From assembly GCA_036745195.1 (NCBI GenBank), contig DAIOGO010000037.1, positions 1-19,396 of the forward strand: DNA of 19,396 nt. Direction: 5' to 3'. Of the stretch, positions 1 through 7,393 are shown piece by piece. Source of the DNA: JBFHRE01 sp036745195. GTDB taxonomy: Bacteria > Actinomycetota > Acidimicrobiia > Spongiisociales > ZC4RG35. Positions within the stretch are counted from its first letter, which is position 1; every line of letters starts with the position of its first letter. The position numbers and the translations under genes were made by a program. A model generated the notes under the pieces. That model had not been told where the DNA came from. It worked only from the letters and a program-made list of their open reading frames with translations, and did not search any database.

Positions 1-152
1 GCCACCACGGTCGACACCTGGGTCACGGCCGAATAGCCACCCACGACCGCCCCGCCTGCCACATCGCCCGACGCAGCGGAAAGCATGCAACCCGCCCCCT
101 CGTCGTGGACCAGGGATTGGAGGGCCTGGGAGGACTCGGCATACGAGCTCAT
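1..152 (-). CDS. Unidentified protein, N-terminal fragment (runs off left edge)
   Basis: An open frame starts with ATG at 152 and runs leftwards without a stop to the window edge, giving 50 residues. It begins MSSYAESSQALQSLV and continues with a small-residue-rich stretch (GDVAGGAVVGGYSAV). The frame is short, so length alone proves little. It is supported by a good -10 box (TACCGT) on the minus strand exactly 9 nt before the ATG, matching the leaderless promoters elsewhere in this window. No signal peptide or membrane segment is visible in the fragment. I do not recognise the family and assign no function. It is divergent from the lipid kinase gene, with 28 bases between the two start codons. 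Confidence 0.5.
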   Translation of the reverse strand, partial: MSSYAESSQALQSLVHDEGAGCMLSAASGDVAGGAVVGGYSAVTQVSTVV

Positions 153-161
153 GACGAGATC

Positions 162-171
162 ACGGTAGCCT
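162..171. promoter_or_regulatory. Overlapping divergent -10 boxes for the 152(-) and 181(+) genes
   Basis: On the plus strand TAGCCT (166-171) is followed by 9 nt and then the ATG at 181. On the minus strand TACCGT (complement of 162-167) is followed by 9 nt and then the ATG at 152. Both fit the actinobacterial TANNNT consensus, and their spacing puts transcription start at or next to the A of each ATG. The two boxes share bases 166-167, so only one polymerase could occupy the site at a time. I see no convincing -35 boxes. Confidence 0.6.
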
Positions 172-180
172 GGGACCCGG

Positions 181-1110
181 ATGGATCATGCCGTTCTCAT
201 CGCCAACCCGGCCGCCAGCCAGTTCACGAGCGGCGCCCATCGACAAGCCCAGCGGATCCTCCGGCGCCGGTTCGAGCTGACGGTCGCCTGGCCGAACAGC
301 GCCGCCCACGCCACCCAGATCGCGGCCGAAGCGGTGACCGAAGGCGCCGCCCTGGTGGTGGCGATGGGTGGGGACGGGATCGTGCACCATGTCGCCCAGC
401 CGCTGGTGGGAACGAGGACCGCACTCGGAATAATCCCGGTGGGAACGACCAACGTCGTGGCCCGCCTCTTCGGCATTCCGATGCGGGCGACGGCAGCTCT
501 CAAGCTCCTCGCCACCAATCACCTCGAAATCCCCTCCCCGGTCCTGAGGACGGTCGCCTCCGGACCGAATGGAGAAGAGATCCGCTACGGCGTCTTCTCG
601 ATGGGGATGGGGGTGGATTCGGAGGTGGTGGTTCGCGCCGAGGCCGAGCCCTACCGCAAGTACACCTTTGGGAGCATCCACTACGCCCGAACCGCCATCG
701 GCACAGTCTGGTCGGACCTCCGCCACAAGAAGGACACGCTCACCGTCCGAGCCGGTGATCGATCGGTCCAGGGGATCGGGGTCATGGCCCAGATCCACCC
801 TGTGTTCACCTACTTCGGCCGGGTCCCGCTCACCCTCGACCCCGAGGTCCCCGACCCGCTCTCGGTGCTCGTGATCCGGGCCATCCCCATCCGACGGGCG
901 CCGGCGGTGTTGTGGGGAGCCATGCGCGGGGAGCTGGCGCACGTCCCAGGGATGGAGTTGCTCAGGCACCCCGAGGTCCGCATCGAGACCACCAAGGGCC
1001 CGATCGCCGCGCAGATCGACGGCGAGGTCATCCGGGCGATCGATCACGCCACCGTGACGGTGATTCCGGAGGGGCTTCGCATCGCCGCTCCTCAGCCCTC
1101 CAGGCGGTGA
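181..1110 (+). CDS. Diacylglycerol kinase family lipid kinase
   Basis: This 309-residue protein has the signatures of the DAGK catalytic family (DgkB/YegS/sphingosine-kinase-like), soluble enzymes that phosphorylate lipid hydroxyls with ATP. GGDG (63-66) is the nucleotide-binding motif. IPVGTTNVVAR (from about 85) matches the conserved P-x-GT-x-N-x-x-AR motif. FSMGMGVDSEVV near the middle matches the F-x-x-x-G-x-D motif, and QIDGE (278-282) near the C-terminus is the family's conserved DGE. Length is typical (about 290-340). The ATG at 181 gives the usual N-terminal strand (AVLIANPAAS) and sits 9 nt behind a TAGCCT -10 box, so it is probably leaderless. The lipid substrate (diacylglycerol, or a phosphatidylinositol-mannoside or polyprenol-type lipid) cannot be told. 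The 3' end overlaps the convergent MscS gene by 19 bases. Confidence 0.9.
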   Translation: MDHAVLIANPAASQFTSGAHRQAQRILRRRFELTVAWPNSAAHATQIAAEAVTEGAALVVAMGGDGIVHHVAQPLVGTRTALGIIPVGTTNVVARLFGIPMRATAALKLLATNHLEIPSPVLRTVASGPNGEEIRYGVFSMGMGVDSEVVVRAEAEPYRKYTFGSIHYARTAIGTVWSDLRHKKDTLTVRAGDRSVQGIGVMAQIHPVFTYFGRVPLTLDPEVPDPLSVLVIRAIPIRRAPAVLWGAMRGELAHVPGMELLRHPEVRIETTKGPIAAQIDGEVIRAIDHATVTVIPEGLRIAAPQPSRR

Positions 1111-1898
1111 GAGACTGGGATCACGATCCCCTCGGCATCGAGGCGGTTCTTGATCCGGCGCAATGCCTCACGCCTGACGGTCCAGCGAGCGTCCGCCTCG
1201 ACCTTCAAAACAGCCCTGATCACCACCCCCGAATCGCCCAGTCGTTCCACCCCGAGCACCTCGGGATCGCCGAGGAGCAACGGTTCCCAGGCGGGCTCGG
1301 ATGCCAGACCGGCCAGGACCTCTCCGATGATCGGAATGACTCGTTCGATGTCCTCGGAGTAGGCGACCGCCACGTCCACCACCGCCTGGCCGTACTCCTG
1401 GGTGAAGTTGGTCGCTACCTCGATTCGCCCGTTGTTGACGTAGTGGACACTGCCTTCCACGTCGCGCAACACCGTCACCCGGGGCCGGATGTCCTCGACC
1501 ACGCCCCCCACGCCGGCGATCTCGATGACGTCTCCGATCCGGTACTGATCCTCGGCCAGGATGAAGAACCCGGCGATGACGTCCCGTACCAGACCCTGGG
1601 CGCCAAACCCCAGCGCCACCCCGATCGCCGAGCCCACGGCCAGGAATGGAGCGGTGGAGATTCCCCAGACGTTCGCCACCGTCAGCGCCGTCACCAGCAC
1701 CGCCGCCACCGTGATCAACCGTCGAAGCATCGCCCACAAGGTGGTCGCCCGCGACCCGTCGTCAGCGCCCCGCCGCTCGATCCGCTGGATGAACCGGCGG
1801 GCCACCCGGGCGGTGACGAGATACATCGTCACGACGACGACCACCACCACTGCCGTGCGGATGAACTCGGGGAGATGCCGGCCGAGGCTTTCGATCAT
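1092..1898 (-). CDS. MscS-family small-conductance mechanosensitive channel
   Basis: This 268-residue inner-membrane protein has MscS architecture. It has an N-terminal hydrophobic helix (about 13-30), a second (about 59-77) and a Gly/Ala-rich pore helix (about 83-113, including VGSAIGVALGFGAQGLVRD). The beta domain follows directly, with the family's FFILAEDQYRIGDVIEI segment. The C-terminal part fits the MscS alpha/beta vestibule. Such channels open under membrane tension and release solutes during hypo-osmotic shock. The length is near E. coli MscS (286). The gene starts 9 nt after the stop of GTPase A with no strong Shine-Dalgarno, so it is probably the last gene of the GTPase operon. Its 3' end overlaps the convergent lipid kinase by 19 bases. 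Family assignment is firm; its link to the GTPases is inferred from position. Confidence 0.92.
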   Translation of the reverse strand: MIESLGRHLPEFIRTAVVVVVVVTMYLVTARVARRFIQRIERRGADDGSRATTLWAMLRRLITVAAVLVTALTVANVWGISTAPFLAVGSAIGVALGFGAQGLVRDVIAGFFILAEDQYRIGDVIEIAGVGGVVEDIRPRVTVLRDVEGSVHYVNNGRIEVATNFTQEYGQAVVDVAVAYSEDIERVIPIIGEVLAGLASEPAWEPLLLGDPEVLGVERLGDSGVVIRAVLKVEADARWTVRREALRRIKNRLDAEGIVIPVSHRLEG

Positions 1899-1907
1899 GG
1901 CGCGACC

Positions 1908-3401
1908 CTAATCCAGCGCTTGCATCACCAGTTCGAACTCCGCCAGAGCAGTGGTGGCCTCGGCCCGTTCCCGCAGCACCGCCCTCGCCTCCCGGCCGAT
2001 CCGTCGATCCAGTTCGGTCGAGATGGCCGCCGCCAGGCGTTCTTCCTGCTGGGAGATGCCGGCCCCGGCGAGACCCGCGCCGAAACGGCGCGCCCACCCC
2101 CGGATTCCGACCAGGAGAACGGTGGAGATGGCCACCACCACCGCCGGGCCGAACAGCCGGTCCCGGTCGAACGCCCAGGCGATGGCCAGGACGATCGCCA
2201 CGACCGACAGGCGCCGGAGCCAGCCGAGGGCCCGCAGCCAGGAGGGGATCCGGGGTGGAGAAACCGACCAGGTTCCGGCCACCATCAACGCCGATTGGAC
2301 CACGGCATCGTCGACCTCGAGTGCCGCCAGACGCCTCCTCGATTCTCCACCGGCCCGCTCGCCGGTGGTCTGCAGGCAGTCTCGGATCAGCGTGGCGGCG
2401 GGGACGGTGGACGTGATCGAGGAATCAAGGTCGGGGGAGGACGGCAGCACCACCCGCCCCAACCCGACGGCCGCTCCCGCACTCCTGGCGCCGTGGGCCC
2501 TCAGCTGCCGGGCGGCGGCCGCAATCATCCCCTTGGCGAGCTGGGCGGCGGCCTCTCCCACGGTCTGACTCCAGCGCTCCACGAACCCGGTCCCCGCCCC
2601 TCCACCCAGCTCCGCCGCATCGGCCAGTCGCCGGGCCGCCGCCCGGCAATCGACGACGAGCTTGCGCAGCACCACCTCCTTGGCGTCGCCCATCGCGCTG
2701 ATCTCGGTGAGCAACGCCTCGATCCCCTCCGGTGGGCCCACCGGAGGGTCGGCCGCCACCGCCAGCACCCTCGGCTGCTCGATGCCATCCCTCCGCAGCC
2801 CCGCCTCCAGGTCGGCCATGATCGAGGCCAGCTCCTTCTCCCCCAGTCGGTCGACCTGGTTGAGGGCGAACACGAACTGGTCCTGGTACTCGGCCAGCGG
2901 CCGCAGGTGGTCCTCGTGGAGGATCCGATCGTGATACTTCTCCGGATCCATGACCCAGACGACGGCGTCGACCTCTGGTACCAGTCTCGCCACAATCTGT
3001 CTGTGTGTCTCCTCGATCGAGTCCGTATCGGGGAGGTCGATCACGGCCAGTCGCGTTCCCGCCCGATGGCCGACCCGATCGTCGATCCCGATGGCGTCGA
3101 GCAGCCGGGTGAGCCCGGGCTCGGGGTCGGCCGGTATCCAGGCCAGCGGGCGGGACGTCACCGGGCGAATCGCACCGGTTTCCGCCACTTCCTCACCGGC
3201 GATGGCGTTGAGAAGGCTCGACTTTCCCGAGCCCGTCCCTCCCGCCAACGCGATCACGACCGTCTCCCCCAGGAACCCGCGCCTTCTCCGGACCCGGCGC
3301 GCCACTTCTGCCGCCACCCGCGTCGCTTCGGGCGGAGCCACCGGGGCGGTCATCGCCACCAACCGATCGAGCGCGTCGACCGCCTCGCCGAGATCAGCCA
3401 T
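1908..3401 (-). CDS. Membrane-associated GTPase A, YfjP/dynamin-like
   Basis: This 497-residue predicted GTPase has a P-loop GGTGSGKS (54-61), a G2-type Thr in RPVTSRP (about 82), DLPDTDS at the G3 position (122-128) and NQVD as G4 (181-184). The G3 motif is DxPD rather than the usual DxxG. Two adjacent hydrophobic helices (about 397-411 and 416-433) probably form a membrane hairpin, and helical segments lie on both sides, a layout seen in bacterial dynamin-like GTPases. The ATG at 3401 (MADLGEAVDA) is chosen because it overlaps the stop of GTPase B by 8 bases, as in translational coupling; an upstream in-frame start at 3458 would add an Arg-rich 19-residue stretch lying inside GTPase B. From memory, actinobacteria carry similar paired GTPases with the D-L-P-D motif; their function is little studied. 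Confidence 0.88.
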   Translation of the reverse strand: MADLGEAVDALDRLVAMTAPVAPPEATRVAAEVARRVRRRRGFLGETVVIALAGGTGSGKSSLLNAIAGEEVAETGAIRPVTSRPLAWIPADPEPGLTRLLDAIGIDDRVGHRAGTRLAVIDLPDTDSIEETHRQIVARLVPEVDAVVWVMDPEKYHDRILHEDHLRPLAEYQDQFVFALNQVDRLGEKELASIMADLEAGLRRDGIEQPRVLAVAADPPVGPPEGIEALLTEISAMGDAKEVVLRKLVVDCRAAARRLADAAELGGGAGTGFVERWSQTVGEAAAQLAKGMIAAAARQLRAHGARSAGAAVGLGRVVLPSSPDLDSSITSTVPAATLIRDCLQTTGERAGGESRRRLAALEVDDAVVQSALMVAGTWSVSPPRIPSWLRALGWLRRLSVVAIVLAIAWAFDRDRLFGPAVVVAISTVLLVGIRGWARRFGAGLAGAGISQQEERLAAAISTELDRRIGREARAVLRERAEATTALAEFELVMQALD

Positions 3402-5052
3402 GGAACACCGACCGGGCCTGCTCGGCCACACCCGTCGCCGCCTCGCCGAGTTCGTCACGGATCCGCACCGGTGGGCTCACGGTCTCCAGGGCGGCGAGCA
3501 GCGGCGCAATGCCCTCGCTCAGCACCAGCCGCGCCCCATCGACCAGTCGGGAACGACCCTGGGCGGCCAGCCGGGAGGCGGTGGCGGATCCGAACAGATG
3601 CTCGAGAACCGCCTGCTGGGCGGCAGCCGCACCCGCCACCACTCCCACCTCGGCCCCCGTCAATCCGCCGGTGTGGGCGAACACACCGACGAGCAGGATG
3701 GTGGCGGTGGCATTCACTCCGATCGAGGCGGCCCGGGCGATCCGAAAACGCCCCTTCCCTTCGCCGCCGACCAACTCGACGAGCTGGGAGTACCACGCCG
3801 ACACCACCTCCTCGGCGATGCCCCGGCAACGATCATCGTCGAGCCGCACCGCCTGAAGGAGCGCAGGTCCACCCGCCTCCAGCAACCACCCTTCCCGACT
3901 CTGGTCGAATGCCAGTCGGGCCCGATACACGAGCAACTCGACGAGTTGGGCCCGGGCCTCCTCCCCGACCGCGGCGATCGCCTCGGCCTCGACCGGGGGG
4001 CGGACGAGATCCCGCGCTTTGGCCCACCCGCGGGTGACCAATGCCGCCAGGTCGCTCACTCCCACCAGTCGCTGCCACCGGGCGACCACCTCCGAACGAA
4101 CCAGATCTCCTCGCTCGAGGTGGAGGGAGATCTCGGCGGCCTGCGAGTCGGCCGCCGCCTGAGCCAGCGCCATCATGCCGGCGGCCCGGCAGGCATCCGC
4201 CTCCAGCCCGTCGAGCAGAATGTCGACCCCCTCGAGTACGACCCCGATCGTGCCGGCCAATCCCCGATCGATGACGGGTTCCGGGGCGGCGGCGAGTTCG
4301 TCCAGGTGCCGGCCGATTCGCCTGATCGCACCCGACGGGAAGAGACCTTCCCCGCGCAACCGTTGCTCCTGGATCGTGACCACTCCGTCGGTGGCGACGT
4401 CCATCCCGGCGCCCCGCAGCAGGGCGACGAGATCCGTCACGGCCCCTCCGCTCCTGCGCGAGAGGCGATTGGCCACCACCAGCACCGGTAGGCGGCGCCG
4501 GAGCACCTCGCGCAGGGTCTCCCAGGGGACGGCGTCGGCGTAGCGCTGCGGGGTGGTGACGAAGATGGCGGCATCACAGGAGTCGAGGACGATCTCGGTC
4601 CGGCGGCGGTGTTCCACCAGATAGGAGTCGAGATCGGGGGTATCGACCAGGGTCAGGTGGCGGGTGAGGGGGTGGTCATCCTCCACCACCCGGGCCGCTT
4701 CGAACCCGGATCCGTGATATCGCGGGGAGTGGATCCGATGGCACCACACCACCGGTTGGCGGGTGGTCGGGCGGAGAGCCCCCGCTTCGCCGATCACCCG
4801 GCCGGCGATCGAATTGATCAGCGTCGACTTCCCACCCCCGGTCGGCCCGAACACGGCCACCAGCAATGGGGCCTCCCGATCGGCCAGCCTGGGCTCGAGA
4901 TGCTGGCCGATCAGCCGTCCCACCCGATCCCGGACAGATCCCAGGCGCTCGTTGTCGGGGCCGACCAGGTCGAATCGAACCGCCCCGACCGCGTCGGAGA
5001 GGCGGTCAAGGGCTGCCCGCAGGCGCGCATTGCTCGAAATCGGGATGGGCAT
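3394..5052 (-). CDS. Membrane-associated GTPase B, partner of GTPase A
   Basis: This 552-residue predicted GTPase has a P-loop GPTGGGKS (69-76), a G2-like Thr in LRPTTRQP and VDTPDLDS at G3 (136-142). Like GTPase A it has Asp where G3 normally has Gly. No NKxD G4 motif is evident: the expected position reads VVANRLSRR (about 192-200). Base specificity may therefore be relaxed, or this member may depend on its partner. A hydrophobic Gly/Ala-rich stretch (about 446-482) could insert in or lie on the membrane, with long helices around it. The ATG at 5052 (MPIPISS) is preferred over the in-frame start at 5193, because that extension would run back across the promoter and start of the divergent 5113 gene. 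It heads the GTPase B-GTPase A-mscS operon. A weak -10-like GAGAAT (complement of 5061-5066) lies 8 nt before the start. Confidence 0.85.
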   Translation of the reverse strand: MPIPISSNARLRAALDRLSDAVGAVRFDLVGPDNERLGSVRDRVGRLIGQHLEPRLADREAPLLVAVFGPTGGGKSTLINSIAGRVIGEAGALRPTTRQPVVWCHRIHSPRYHGSGFEAARVVEDDHPLTRHLTLVDTPDLDSYLVEHRRRTEIVLDSCDAAIFVTTPQRYADAVPWETLREVLRRRLPVLVVANRLSRRSGGAVTDLVALLRGAGMDVATDGVVTIQEQRLRGEGLFPSGAIRRIGRHLDELAAAPEPVIDRGLAGTIGVVLEGVDILLDGLEADACRAAGMMALAQAAADSQAAEISLHLERGDLVRSEVVARWQRLVGVSDLAALVTRGWAKARDLVRPPVEAEAIAAVGEEARAQLVELLVYRARLAFDQSREGWLLEAGGPALLQAVRLDDDRCRGIAEEVVSAWYSQLVELVGGEGKGRFRIARAASIGVNATATILLVGVFAHTGGLTGAEVGVVAGAAAAQQAVLEHLFGSATASRLAAQGRSRLVDGARLVLSEGIAPLLAALETVSPPVRIRDELGEAATGVAEQARSVFHG

Positions 5053-5100
5053 CAGGACTGATTCTCGCGGGACCTCGCCGGATTTGTCACACCCGGGCGA

Positions 5101-5106
5101 TACGTT
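5101..5106 (+). promoter_or_regulatory. -10 box TACGTT, leaderless promoter of the 5113 gene
   Basis: TACGTT fits TANNNT and is followed by 6 nt and then the ATG at 5113, so transcription should start on or beside the start codon. It lies in the 60-base region shared with the divergent GTPase operon. A TTGTCA at 5084-5089 is only 11 nt upstream, too close to act as a normal -35. Confidence 0.55.
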
Positions 5107-5112
5107 GCCCAC

Positions 5113-6402
5113 ATGACACAACTCCTCGACCTCCAGCCACCGGATCCGAGCACCCCCCGGGTGGAGATCGTCCATGGAGAGGCCCGGATCCACTCCCTAT
5201 CCGTTGACGACCCTCTGGTCGTTTCGCTGCTCGAGGGCACCGCCGACGAGGCAAGGGTTGGCGCCGTCGCCCAGATGGTGACCATAGGGGCACGCGGGCT
5301 GGCCACGATGGGGATCGGGCTTGACGTCACCCAGATCGACCAACGGGTCCAGGCCAGCGTCGATCATGCCAATGCCCTGGTCCTCTCCCAGATCGAGGGA
5401 CTCCTGAACCAGGCGAGGGAAGAGGTCGCCAACACCCTCGACCCGGCCCGGCGCGGCTCGCTCGTGGCCCGGATGATCGAGGATTTCTCCACCATGCGAG
5501 AGACGTTGCTGGCCGAGGTCGACCCCGACCGCAAGGACAGCCACTTCGCCCGGCTGCTCGATGGGATCGATCGGTACCTCGGGCCTACCGGTGCACTGGC
5601 CAGCCAGCTCACGGTCTCACTCGATCCCGGGAACGAGAGTTCGGGGATAGCCGCCATGGCCCGTGGCCTCGACCGGCGGTTCACCGAGCTACGAGATCTC
5701 ATCATCGAGGAGCGGGGGCGGAAGAACGAGGCCGAGTACGGCACCCGCAAAGGACTCGATTTCGAGGACAGGCTCGAGTCCGACCTGCGCCAGGCGGCCA
5801 AGGCGATCGGGGCACTCGTCGAGCGAACTTCGACACGGGTCGGAGGTTTGAGCGCCACCTCGAAGGTGGGCGACTACGTGGTCGAACTCGAGGACGGGAC
5901 CCGGATCGTCGTCGAGGCCAAGAACACGAGGTCGATCACCTTGCTCGGTGCAGACGGGATGCTGGCCGAGCTCGATCGGGCCATGGCCAATCGAAACGCC
6001 GAACTCGCCATCTGCATCTCCGGACAGGACGCCTACCCCGCCGAGGTGGGAGGGTTCGGTGTTTATGGGGATCGTCTGCTCATCGTCGACGACGGCGAAG
6101 GAGTGATGGTGGGGATAGCCTTGCGTTGGGCGCGGGCCTGGGCCAGGACCCGCGGCGCCGGTGTCGGGCAAACCGATCTGATCGCCGTCGCCGAGCGGCT
6201 GGGGAGGATCCGCCAACTCGCTCAGCACTTCTCGTCGAACAAACGAACACTGAGCGACATCTCCTCCAACGTCGATCGGGTCCGATCGTCCCTCGATTCG
6301 ATGCGGTCGGACATGCTGGAGATCGTCGACGACGTCAGCCGGCTCCTCCGGCCCACCCTCGAGCCGGGGCAACTGGTGGAAATCGAGCGACAGGCGGGCT
6401 GA
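5113..6402 (+). CDS. PD-(D/E)XK nuclease-like protein with coiled-coil tail, function unknown
   Basis: This 429-residue cytoplasmic protein has no signal peptide or membrane helix. A conserved-looking helix KGLDFEDRLESDLR (from about 213) is followed by VGDYVVEL (D254) and then IVVEAKNT (E268, K270). The D-x13-E-A-K pattern after such a helix is typical of PD-(D/E)XK nuclease folds and recalls RmuC and DUF2130 proteins. The C-terminus (about 357-413) is a heptad-rich helix (LSDISSNVDRVRSSLDSMR and beyond), likely a coiled coil. The N-terminal 200 residues are mostly helical and I do not recognise them. It is divergent from the two-GTPase operon and shares its regulatory region, which suggests a common role. 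The nuclease fold is a motif-based inference; activity is unproven and a structural role is possible. Confidence 0.6.
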   Translation: MTQLLDLQPPDPSTPRVEIVHGEARIHSLSVDDPLVVSLLEGTADEARVGAVAQMVTIGARGLATMGIGLDVTQIDQRVQASVDHANALVLSQIEGLLNQAREEVANTLDPARRGSLVARMIEDFSTMRETLLAEVDPDRKDSHFARLLDGIDRYLGPTGALASQLTVSLDPGNESSGIAAMARGLDRRFTELRDLIIEERGRKNEAEYGTRKGLDFEDRLESDLRQAAKAIGALVERTSTRVGGLSATSKVGDYVVELEDGTRIVVEAKNTRSITLLGADGMLAELDRAMANRNAELAICISGQDAYPAEVGGFGVYGDRLLIVDDGEGVMVGIALRWARAWARTRGAGVGQTDLIAVAERLGRIRQLAQHFSSNKRTLSDISSNVDRVRSSLDSMRSDMLEIVDDVSRLLRPTLEPGQLVEIERQAG

Positions 6403-6403
6403 C

Positions 6404-7282
6404 TCAGGCGAGTACCGAGGCGAAGGCCGCCGCCAGTTCAGGGTGCTCCCAGCTGAACCCGGAATCTTGTAGGCGGCCGGGAACGACTCGCTGGCTGCCG
6501 AGCAGGACTTCGGAAGCGAACTCGGCACCGAGGAGCGCCTTGAGAGCCAAGGCCGGGACCGGCACCAGGGCCGGTCGATGGAGGCTGGACGCCAGCGCCC
6601 TGACGAACTCCCGGTTGGGAGCCGGATTGGGCGAACACAGGTTCACCGGGCCCTCGAGCGTCGACTCGGTGATGCAATGTATGAGTGCTCTCACCTCGTC
6701 CCGCAGGGTGATCCACGACCACCACTGATCCCCCGACCCGATCCGGCCTCCCACCCCGAGCCGGAACGGGAGCAACAACCGCGGAAACGACCCGCCGGAA
6801 CGATCCAGGACCAGCGAACCAGTGCGGGCGAACACGGTGCGCACCCCGGCGGTGACAGCCGGTTGGGCGGCGGCCTCCCACTGTTTCACCACGTCGGCCA
6901 GGAACCCCGAACCTGGGGCCGCCCGTTCGTCGAGAGTCTCGTCCCCCCTGTCCCCGTAGAACCCGATCGCCGATCCGGAGACCAACACCCGGGGTCGGGC
7001 CGCCGCCACCGCTCCGGCGATCAACGAGGTGCCGGAGACCCTCGATCGGAGGATCCGGTCTTTCTTGGCGGCGGTCCATCTGCCGCCGATCGACTCTCCG
7101 GCCAGGTGGACTACGGCATCGACACCCTCCAGGGCGGCGGGATCGATCCAGCCCCGAGCGGGGTCCCATTCCAGCGGGCCGCCGCCCCGGCGCAACGGCA
7201 CGACCACATGACCGGCGGACTGCAGTTCGGAGGACAGCGCCCGGCCGATGAACCCCGAAGCTCCGGTGATGAGTACCTTCAT
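6404..7282 (-). CDS. TIGR01777-family NAD(P)-dependent epimerase (YfcH-like SDR)
   Basis: This 292-residue extended short-chain dehydrogenase/reductase has the Rossmann motif GASGFIG (7-13), the HLAGESI segment (59-65) and SGSAIGFYGDRGDE (102-115). These are hallmarks of the TIGR01777 subfamily, in which FYGDRG occupies the usual catalytic-tyrosine region. The C-terminus has the DUF1731-type VPVPALALKALLG...LLGSQRVVPGRLQDSGF pattern of the same family. Length is typical (about 295-300). The physiological substrate is unknown for most members; a sugar-nucleotide or other small-molecule epimerase or reductase is assumed. The ATG at 7282 is 6 nt downstream of a TAACTT -10 box, so it is probably leaderless. 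Its stop is separated from the stop of the convergent 5113 gene by a single base. Confidence 0.9.
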   Translation of the reverse strand: MKVLITGASGFIGRALSSELQSAGHVVVPLRRGGGPLEWDPARGWIDPAALEGVDAVVHLAGESIGGRWTAAKKDRILRSRVSGTSLIAGAVAAARPRVLVSGSAIGFYGDRGDETLDERAAPGSGFLADVVKQWEAAAQPAVTAGVRTVFARTGSLVLDRSGGSFPRLLLPFRLGVGGRIGSGDQWWSWITLRDEVRALIHCITESTLEGPVNLCSPNPAPNREFVRALASSLHRPALVPVPALALKALLGAEFASEVLLGSQRVVPGRLQDSGFSWEHPELAAAFASVLA

Positions 7283-7288
7283 CGGGCC

Positions 7289-7294
7289 AAGTTA
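7289..7294 (-). promoter_or_regulatory. -10 box TAACTT, leaderless promoter of the epimerase gene
   Basis: On the minus strand TAACTT is followed by GGCCCG and then ATG (7282). The 6-nt spacing predicts transcription starting at the initiation codon, with no room for a Shine-Dalgarno. I see no clear -35. Confidence 0.6.
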
Positions 7295-7355
7295 CCCTCA
7301 CGCCGGACAAAGGGTGATTCGGTCGGGGCGAGTTCGTCGGGCCCGGTCGAGGCTC

Positions 7356-7361
7356 TAGACT
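7356..7361 (+). promoter_or_regulatory. -10 box TAGACT upstream of the VanW-family gene
   Basis: TAGACT fits TANNNT. A weak -35 candidate TTCGTC (7333-7338) lies 17 nt upstream. Transcription would start near 7368, giving a leader of about 26 nt. This leader includes an AGGGG ribosome binding site (7385-7389) 4 nt before the GTG at 7394. It is one of the few promoters here that appears to drive a leadered transcript. Confidence 0.45.
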
Positions 7362-7393
7362 CGACCTCTCTCGCAGCATTTCGTAGGGGATTC

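Noticed and set aside
912..4037. A very long plus-strand frame (1041 codons) across mscS and both GTPases
   Set aside because: It is antisense to three genes with clear family motifs, and its translation is Pro/Arg/Asp/His-rich without domains, as expected from the opposite strand of high-GC genes.
6578..7393. N-terminal extension of the VanW protein by 272 codons
   Set aside because: It runs antisense to the epimerase. The GTG at 7394 with AGGGG upstream and a signal anchor immediately after is the better start.
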